Source of the DNA: Chromatiales bacterium
Lineage (GTDB): Bacteria > Pseudomonadota > Gammaproteobacteria > UBA6429 > Thiohalophilaceae
NCBI GenBank assembly: GCA_027001895.1
Contig: JALTLP010000081.1
Location: forward strand, 1-6,899
Length of the DNA: 6,899 nt
Reading direction: 5' to 3'
The translations under genes and the position numbers were made by a program. The notes under the pieces were generated by a model. It was not told the origin of the DNA and did not search any database. It worked only from the letters and a program-made list of their open reading frames with translations. Positions 1-4,429 of this stretch are shown piece after piece. Position 1 is the stretch's first letter. Each line of letters starts with the position of its first letter.

Positions 1-44
1 AAGTCATGCTTGCTAAACTTCACCGCATTGATTTCTTCACCCAT
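1..44 (-). CDS. 5' end of a divergent gene, product uncertain (partial)
   Basis: Only 14 complete codons are inside the window, reading MGEEINAVKFSKHD on the minus strand from an ATG at 44-42; the rest lies beyond the left edge. The start is supported by a strong AAGGA ribosome binding site (57-53, minus strand) with an 8-nt spacer, the best Shine-Dalgarno in the window, and by the absence of any stop in the visible frame. From memory, proteins of the GCS2-type glutamate-cysteine ligase family in proteobacteria can begin with a similar MGxEI...F...DF pattern, so that is a candidate, but 14 residues cannot establish it. The gene is divergent from accA, so both 5' regions share the 45-271 intergenic segment. 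This is not the dnaE gene that often precedes accA in gammaproteobacteria, because that would read in the same direction as accA. Confidence 0.6.
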   Translation of the reverse strand, partial: MGEEINAVKFSKHD

Positions 45-52
45 TATTATTA

Positions 53-57
53 TCCTT
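53..57 (-). promoter_or_regulatory. Ribosome binding site of the divergent gene
   Basis: The minus strand reads AAGGA at 57-53, followed by 8 nt and an ATG at 44-42. Sequence and spacing are close to ideal, and this is the main reason for accepting the short edge fragment as a real gene start. Confidence 0.65.
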
Positions 58-135
58 CGTGGCTTGTTAACAGCTTAGACGCTTAGCCATTGAAATTAAA
101 TGAATTTATCGCAAAATATTGCCTGGCAGGGCGGT

Positions 136-147
136 AAACAGCTGTTT
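136..147. repeat. 12-bp perfect palindrome AAACAGCTGTTT
   Basis: AAACAGCTGTTT reads the same on both strands and lies between the divergent gene and accA, about 60 bp upstream of the proposed accA -35 region. The symmetry stops at the next base pair (T135/T148). It could be an operator for a dimeric regulator acting on either gene. It does not match the FadR or FabR sites known from fatty acid regulation as I recall them. It may also be chance in an AT-rich spacer, so only the symmetry itself is certain. Confidence 0.4.
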
Positions 148-200
148 TATTGAGACAGATCTAAATCGGGGTATTATTTACGTAGAAACATCACCAGAAA

Positions 201-238
201 TCGACCAATATGGCAAAACTACTATATAATAGTATAAT
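201..238 (+). promoter_or_regulatory. Probable sigma-70 promoter(s) for accA-tilS with tandem TATAAT boxes
   Basis: A perfect TATAAT lies at 225-230, with TCGACC at 201-206 as a weak -35 (4 of 6 matches to TTGACA, 18-bp spacer). A second perfect TATAAT follows at 233-238, with no good -35 at 16-18 bp. Transcription would begin near 237 or 245, giving a leader of about 27-35 nt before the accA ATG. These are the only strong promoter-like elements seen upstream of accA. As spacings between later genes are short, they may serve the whole rightward run. The call is by consensus match only, in AT-rich sequence. Confidence 0.55.
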
Positions 239-271
239 TATTATTAACTTTACAAAAAACAGATAAAAATC

Positions 272-1237
272 ATGAACTTAAATTTTCTCGACTTTGAACA
301 GCCTATTGCCGAACTGGAAGCCAAAATTGAAGAGCTTCGTTATGTCGGTTCAGACAACGAAATTAATATCGCTGAAGAAATTACCCGTCTGCAGGGTAAA
401 AGCCGGGAACTGACCGAGTCTATTTTCTCTAATCTAAAAGCTGCACAAATTTCACAGTTATCGCGCCATCCACAGCGGCCTTATTTACTCGACTATATTG
501 AACGCATTTTTACCGACTTTGAAGAACTGCACGGTGACCGCGCATTTAAAGATGACTACGCAATTATTGGTGGTATTGCACGACTCGATAACACCCCGGT
601 TATGATTATTGGCCAACAAAAAGGCCGTGATACGGCTGAAAAAGTTAAACGTAACTTTGGTATGCCTCGCCCGGAAGGTTATCGCAAGGCATTACGTTTA
701 ATGAAAATGGCCGAACAGTTTAAGTTACCTGTTTTAACTTTTATCGATACTCCGGGTGCTTATCCGGGTATTGGTGCCGAAGAGCGTAACCAGAGTGAAG
801 CTATTGCGCGTAACCTGCTGGAAATGTCAGAACTTAAAACGCCGATTATCAGCACGGTGATTGGTGAAGGGGGTTCCGGCGGTGCTTTAGCCATTGGTGT
901 AGCAGACAGAATTTTAATGTTGCAGTACAGTACTTACTCCGTTATTTCGCCGGAAGGCTGCGCAACCATTTTATGGAAGAGTGCAGACAAAGCCAGTGAA
1001 GCAGCCGAAGCGATGGGCTTAACGGCGGAACGTTTAAAAGAACTCGACCTGATTGACGGTATTGTGGACGAACCGCTTGGTGGCGCGCATCGAGACCATG
1101 ATGTTGTCGCACAAAACTTAAAACACACGCTGGTTGAACAACTGGCGTATTTAAAAACGGTCCCGCTTGATAAGTTACTCGAAGATCGCTACCAGCACTT
1201 GATGGCGATTGGTAATTTTGAAGAACAAACACATTAA
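272..1237 (+). CDS. accA: Acetyl-CoA carboxylase carboxyltransferase subunit alpha
   Basis: AccA pairs with AccD to form the carboxyltransferase that moves the carboxyl group from carboxybiotin on AccB to acetyl-CoA, making malonyl-CoA for fatty acid synthesis in the cytoplasm. The 321-residue product matches the usual length (about 319 in E. coli). Visible hallmarks are the N-terminal helical part starting MNLNFLDFEQP, the FEELHGDR segment (83-90), GQQKGRD (114-120), FIDTPGAYPGIGAEERNQ (157-174) and the glycine-rich GEGGSGGALAIG (198-209), which forms the crotonase-fold oxyanion region. The ATG at 272 gives the canonical family N-terminus, although no good Shine-Dalgarno precedes it. The stop codon overlaps the tilS start (TAATG), implying translational coupling. 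No AUA codon is used for any of its isoleucines, unlike the genes further right. dnaE, the frequent upstream neighbour in gammaproteobacteria, is absent; accA has its own promoter region here. Confidence 0.98.
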   Translation: MNLNFLDFEQPIAELEAKIEELRYVGSDNEINIAEEITRLQGKSRELTESIFSNLKAAQISQLSRHPQRPYLLDYIERIFTDFEELHGDRAFKDDYAIIGGIARLDNTPVMIIGQQKGRDTAEKVKRNFGMPRPEGYRKALRLMKMAEQFKLPVLTFIDTPGAYPGIGAEERNQSEAIARNLLEMSELKTPIISTVIGEGGSGGALAIGVADRILMLQYSTYSVISPEGCATILWKSADKASEAAEAMGLTAERLKELDLIDGIVDEPLGGAHRDHDVVAQNLKHTLVEQLAYLKTVPLDKLLEDRYQHLMAIGNFEEQTH

Positions 1238-2607
1238 TGCTATCAGTTGAAAATTTCCAGCAGGATTTTTTTAAAAACTTACCGCAACAATCGCAAGTAA
1301 CCAACCCCGACCGCCACTATCTGCTTGCCTATAGTGGCGGTTGTGATTCAAGGGTATTGCTCCAGTTATTATTCGACTTAAAACAAGCTGGCAAAATTAA
1401 AAACCTGCAAGCCCTTCATATTAATCACCAGTTACATCAGGACTCCAACCAATGGGCAGAACATTGTGTAAAGCAATGTGAACGGCTAAATATTCCCTGT
1501 GAAGTCGTAAAAGTGACGGTTAATACTTCTGCTGGTCAGGGAATAGAAGCTGCGGCAAGAACAGCCCGTTACCAGGCCATTGCCGAAAGGGTAACAGAAA
1601 ATACTACTGTACTTACTGCACAACATGCAGACGATCAGGTCGAAACATTTTTATTACAAAGCCTGCGTGGTAGTGGCGTAAAAGGTTTGGCTGCAATGCC
1701 GGTTATTAAACGTTTTGAAAATGGTTATTTATACCGGCCATTATTATCTGTAACACAGGGAGATATTCAGTCCTATGCAAAGGCACATAACTTAAACTGG
1801 GTAGAAGATCCATCGAATGAACACACCCATATTGACCGTAACTTTTTACGGCATAATGTTGTGCCTTTATTAAAACAACGTTGGCCTGCCAGTCATAAAA
1901 CATTTGCTAGAGTGGTACAACACCAGGCCGAAGCCGCACAGTTAGTTGATGAACTGGCACAAATTGACTGGCTTACCTTGCAACTAGAAAACAATACGCT
2001 GTCGCTTAACAAGCTTAAATTGTTATCGTATGTTCGGCAAAAAAATGTATTGCGTTATTGGTTGCATAACATTCAGGGTTTAAGCTTGCCGGATAATGTG
2101 CATTTATCAAGAATACTTCAGGAACTTGTTCCGGCTGCAGACGATGCCCAGCCCGAAGTCCGTTGGGGCGATGTTATTGTGCGGCGCTTTAATGGTATGT
2201 TATATGCCGATAGTATGCAAAACAATTTTATAACAACCCGTTTTAGCTGGTCGGCAGATAAAACCTTTGCTTTAAGCCACACTGTAAACGGCAGTCAAAA
2301 AAAACTGCAGCTGTTAACCCGGCAAGTAACCGGGCAGGGTTTAAGTAAACAAAAACTGGATAATAATACGGTGACAGTTCGCTTTCGACAGGGCGGCGAA
2401 GTCTGCACACCAGATGGTCGGGGTAACCACCAGCACAAATTAAAAAAACTGTTTCAGGAATGGCAGGTGCCGCCCTGGCAACGTGGGCATGTACCACTGA
2501 TTTATGTGGGTGATGAACTGGCACAGGTGGTTGGTTACTGTCTGTGCGCACCTTTTGTTGCAGACAAAACAGAACAAGGGTATCTTATCTCACTGGATAG
2601 TAATTAA
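1237..2607 (+). CDS. tilS: tRNA(Ile)-lysidine synthetase
   Basis: TilS uses ATP and lysine to convert C34 of the CAU-anticodon tRNA-Ile2 to lysidine, switching it from AUG to AUA decoding and from Met to Ile charging; it is essential in most bacteria. The 456-residue product has the N-type PP-loop SGGCDS (33-38), the HADDQVETFLL segment (130-140), and the family signature WVEDPSNEHTHIDRNFLRHN (188-207). A central substrate-binding region follows, then the TilS C-terminal domain (about 380-446) with RFRQGGE and a LKKLFQEWQVPPWQRG-like segment. It is slightly longer than the E. coli enzyme (432). The start is set by the one-base TAATG overlap with accA, a common arrangement for this pair. The next gene begins 16 nt after its stop with no terminator between them. 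All catalytic motifs look intact. Confidence 0.97.
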   Translation: MLSVENFQQDFFKNLPQQSQVTNPDRHYLLAYSGGCDSRVLLQLLFDLKQAGKIKNLQALHINHQLHQDSNQWAEHCVKQCERLNIPCEVVKVTVNTSAGQGIEAAARTARYQAIAERVTENTTVLTAQHADDQVETFLLQSLRGSGVKGLAAMPVIKRFENGYLYRPLLSVTQGDIQSYAKAHNLNWVEDPSNEHTHIDRNFLRHNVVPLLKQRWPASHKTFARVVQHQAEAAQLVDELAQIDWLTLQLENNTLSLNKLKLLSYVRQKNVLRYWLHNIQGLSLPDNVHLSRILQELVPAADDAQPEVRWGDVIVRRFNGMLYADSMQNNFITTRFSWSADKTFALSHTVNGSQKKLQLLTRQVTGQGLSKQKLDNNTVTVRFRQGGEVCTPDGRGNHQHKLKKLFQEWQVPPWQRGHVPLIYVGDELAQVVGYCLCAPFVADKTEQGYLISLDSN

Positions 2608-2623
2608 TAACGGGACGTTTTTC

Positions 2624-3433
2624 ATGCCCAGGTGGCTTGGTTGGCAATGTATATACAACGATAACTGGTCGGTCGAATTTAAAAACATTGTTCGAAAGCG
2701 CCTACCATTTTCAGTTTCGCTTGTTGAAGATACCATGCAGGAAGTTCGCCAGGAACTGGCTATAAGCCTGACGACACTGGATTCTTCGCCTGACTCTGTC
2801 AATGCATATCTGCGCACCGCGTTTAGAAATACCCTTGAAGACTATCTGCGTAAAAAACAGGGTTACCCTCGACCTCCACAATGGATAAAACGCCTGGGTG
2901 CCAGTTATGAACGTATTTATAAATTACTTTGTCTTGAAAACCGTTCCGTTAATGATATACATGCTTCGATGGCAAGCTTGTATAAACACACCCGTGAGTT
3001 TATCGAAAAAGTTATTTCAGAAGTACGAGCCGGTGTCGTGAATTGTGGTAGTTGGCGTGAAACGGTTTCGGGTGACGATGCCTTAAATGAAATAGACTCG
3101 TCTGAAAAATCACAATACTCAGCAGAACTCCCGGACGAATGGTTGCAACAATTTAACAGCACGGCATTGTTTAAAATAATTCTGGGTGAGGCGACGAGCT
3201 TGCCGGATACATTGCAAAACCAGAGTATAAAGTCACTGTTTGAAAATCTGCAAAAATACCCATTACAGGACGATGAACGTCTGTTGTTACGCATGGTTTT
3301 TACCGATGGCTATTCAGTTTCAGCAGCTGCGCGTTTACTGGGTATGGAAGATAAAAAGGCACGTAAGCAATTGAATACCACATTAAATAATTTACGTGAT
3401 ATTTTACAAGCGGCAGGAATTACAGGCGTATAA
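2624..3433 (+). CDS. Divergent sigma-70 family RNA polymerase sigma factor
   Basis: The 269-residue product looks like an ECF-sized sigma factor. Residues about 15-85 resemble region 2: a FKNIVRKRL helix, then VEDTMQEVRQEL (34-45), which matches the usual AEDxxQExFLxL core-binding helix, then AYLRTAFRNTLEDYLRKKQG (61-80), which fits regions 2.3-2.4. Residues about 213-263 form a convincing region 4: LQDDERLLLRMVFTDGYSVS followed by AARLLGMEDKKARKQL and NNLRDILQAAGI, a helix-turn-helix typical of -35 recognition. About 130 residues separate the two, much longer than the usual short ECF linker, and contain nothing I recognise. The ATG at 2624 is preferred, with GGGAC about 8 nt upstream; a longer frame from 2504 would add 40 residues encoded inside tilS, with no family support. 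The next gene encodes a candidate membrane anti-sigma factor, so it probably directs its own regulon and may autoregulate. Core binding and promoter specificity are inferred. Confidence 0.8.
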   Translation: MPRWLGWQCIYNDNWSVEFKNIVRKRLPFSVSLVEDTMQEVRQELAISLTTLDSSPDSVNAYLRTAFRNTLEDYLRKKQGYPRPPQWIKRLGASYERIYKLLCLENRSVNDIHASMASLYKHTREFIEKVISEVRAGVVNCGSWRETVSGDDALNEIDSSEKSQYSAELPDEWLQQFNSTALFKIILGEATSLPDTLQNQSIKSLFENLQKYPLQDDERLLLRMVFTDGYSVSAAARLLGMEDKKARKQLNTTLNNLRDILQAAGITGV

Positions 3434-3484
3434 TGAAAATATGTTCGCTGGGTACGTCTATTACAGATACTGGCTATAAAAACT

Positions 3485-3498
3485 TTTAACGAGTTAAA
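3485..3498. repeat. Inverted repeat TTTAAC-GA-GTTAAA just before the membrane protein gene
   Basis: Two perfect 6-bp arms surround a 2-bp centre, ending 6 nt before the ATG at 3505. The only Shine-Dalgarno-like bases for that gene (GAG at 3491-3493) sit in the middle. The arms are AT-rich and the loop is too short for a stable RNA hairpin, so a protein-binding site is more plausible than a structure hiding the ribosome site. There is no T-run after it, so it is not a terminator. Confidence 0.4.
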
Positions 3499-3504
3499 CA
3501 TAAA

Positions 3505-4410
3505 ATGACAGGTAACGATGACAAAACAGCGGATGATATGACACCGCAGGAGCAGTTGGCTGCCATGCTGGCCTTGTTGGCAGATAATAATCCACCAATG
3601 GGAGTCGCTCCTGATTTAAAAGAAATTCAGGACTGGCAGGCTGGTAAGCTCGATGCACAACGTGCCGCAGAAGTTAAAACACATATTGCACGCAACCCTG
3701 AGTGCTATAAGATGTGGAGTGAGCTGCAAGCAGCCAGTGATCTTGAGCCGCAATATCAAAAACTGCCATCTGTTATAAATAAACTTTGGCAATGGCTTAA
3801 GCAGGTTTGGTCTAACCCGGTATTGCTTGGCAGTGGTGGGATGGTAACGGCGCTACTGGTTATTGTTGTTATCGTGTTCTTTCCACAGGATAAGTCAGTT
3901 TGGCAACCCGGCAGCGATCCTATTTATGCTACACCGGAGTTTGACTGGCCTTACCTTGCTATGTCTACCACTCGTGGGGGTGAAATTAATTATCGCTATA
4001 AACGTGCATTTCAAACTGGCTTACGTAACGGATTAAAATTGACCACACAGGCTCAGGATGGCTGGAACGTAGCTATTGATGCGTTACCAGAAACGCTGCC
4101 ATCTTGTGGCAAGTCAAAAAATGTTAAGCAGTGTGAAAAACAGAATAAGTCGCTGCAAAAAATTGGCGTATATGCTGGTGTGCTATATCTTGCCTGTCTT
4201 GAAAAACAAAAAATAAGTAATAAAACAACAGAGCAAGCGCAATTTAGTGATAATTTCTGGCAGTCACAGCAGACAGCATGGAATATGTTAACCGATGAAC
4301 TGCATAAAGCAGAAATAACGGTTTTTGATGCAGAGCTTAACAAGCTAAAAACTGGCGATGCCGGGCAGCAATGTAGTGCAGCCCGTGATTTAATCTACAA
4401 GAGTTATTAA
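3505..4410 (+). CDS. Single-pass membrane protein, candidate anti-sigma factor
   Basis: I do not recognise this 301-residue protein as a named family. Residues about 36-75 look like an anti-sigma head: IQDWQAGKLDAQRAAEVKTH followed by IARNPECYKMWSEL matches the pattern of zinc anti-sigma domains (a short helix with a G-x-L turn, then HxxxCxxC). Here H60 and C67 remain, but the first Cys of the CxxC is Asn64, so zinc binding is doubtful. One hydrophobic helix at about 105-127 (LLGSGGMVTALLVIVVIVFF) is preceded by a Lys/Trp-rich amphipathic stretch, suggesting N-in, C-out topology. The outer part (128-301) has four cysteines (C201, C210, C231, C290), possibly in disulfides, and no recognised domain. 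Placement between a sigma factor and an exported CHAT protein supports an anti-sigma role. It could instead be only a membrane adaptor for the CHAT protein. Confidence 0.6.
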   Translation: MTGNDDKTADDMTPQEQLAAMLALLADNNPPMGVAPDLKEIQDWQAGKLDAQRAAEVKTHIARNPECYKMWSELQAASDLEPQYQKLPSVINKLWQWLKQVWSNPVLLGSGGMVTALLVIVVIVFFPQDKSVWQPGSDPIYATPEFDWPYLAMSTTRGGEINYRYKRAFQTGLRNGLKLTTQAQDGWNVAIDALPETLPSCGKSKNVKQCEKQNKSLQKIGVYAGVLYLACLEKQKISNKTTEQAQFSDNFWQSQQTAWNMLTDELHKAEITVFDAELNKLKTGDAGQQCSAARDLIYKSY

Positions 4411-4429
4411 AACAGGCCAGTAAAAAATA

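Noticed and set aside
111..128. Possible hairpins in GCAAAATATTGC and TGCCTGGCA
   Set aside because: Stems are only 4 bp, with no T-run or conserved context; indistinguishable from chance.
934..1304. Minus-strand frames across accA (934-1128 and 942-1304)
   Set aside because: They overlap a strongly conserved gene, match no family and lack ribosome binding sites; they are antisense shadows.
1706..2551. Minus-strand frames inside tilS
   Set aside because: They lie antisense to an intact, fully recognisable tilS and have no recognisable content.
2504..2623. Longer start for the sigma factor gene, adding 40 residues
   Set aside because: The extension lies within the conserved TilS C-terminal coding sequence in another frame, contains nothing sigma-like, and a plausible start with a weak ribosome site exists at 2624.
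2608..2623. Terminator after tilS
   Set aside because: The 16-nt gap contains no inverted repeat with a T-run, only a short TTTTT before the next ATG.
2590..3501. Minus-strand frames opposite the sigma factor gene
   Set aside because: The plus frame shows sigma region 2 and region 4 signatures; the antisense products are Ser/Cys-rich low-information sequences.
4053..4343. 96-residue Cys-rich minus-strand frame opposite the membrane protein
   Set aside because: Its cysteines arise from antisense reading of Gln/Ala-rich codons; no ribosome site or family match.
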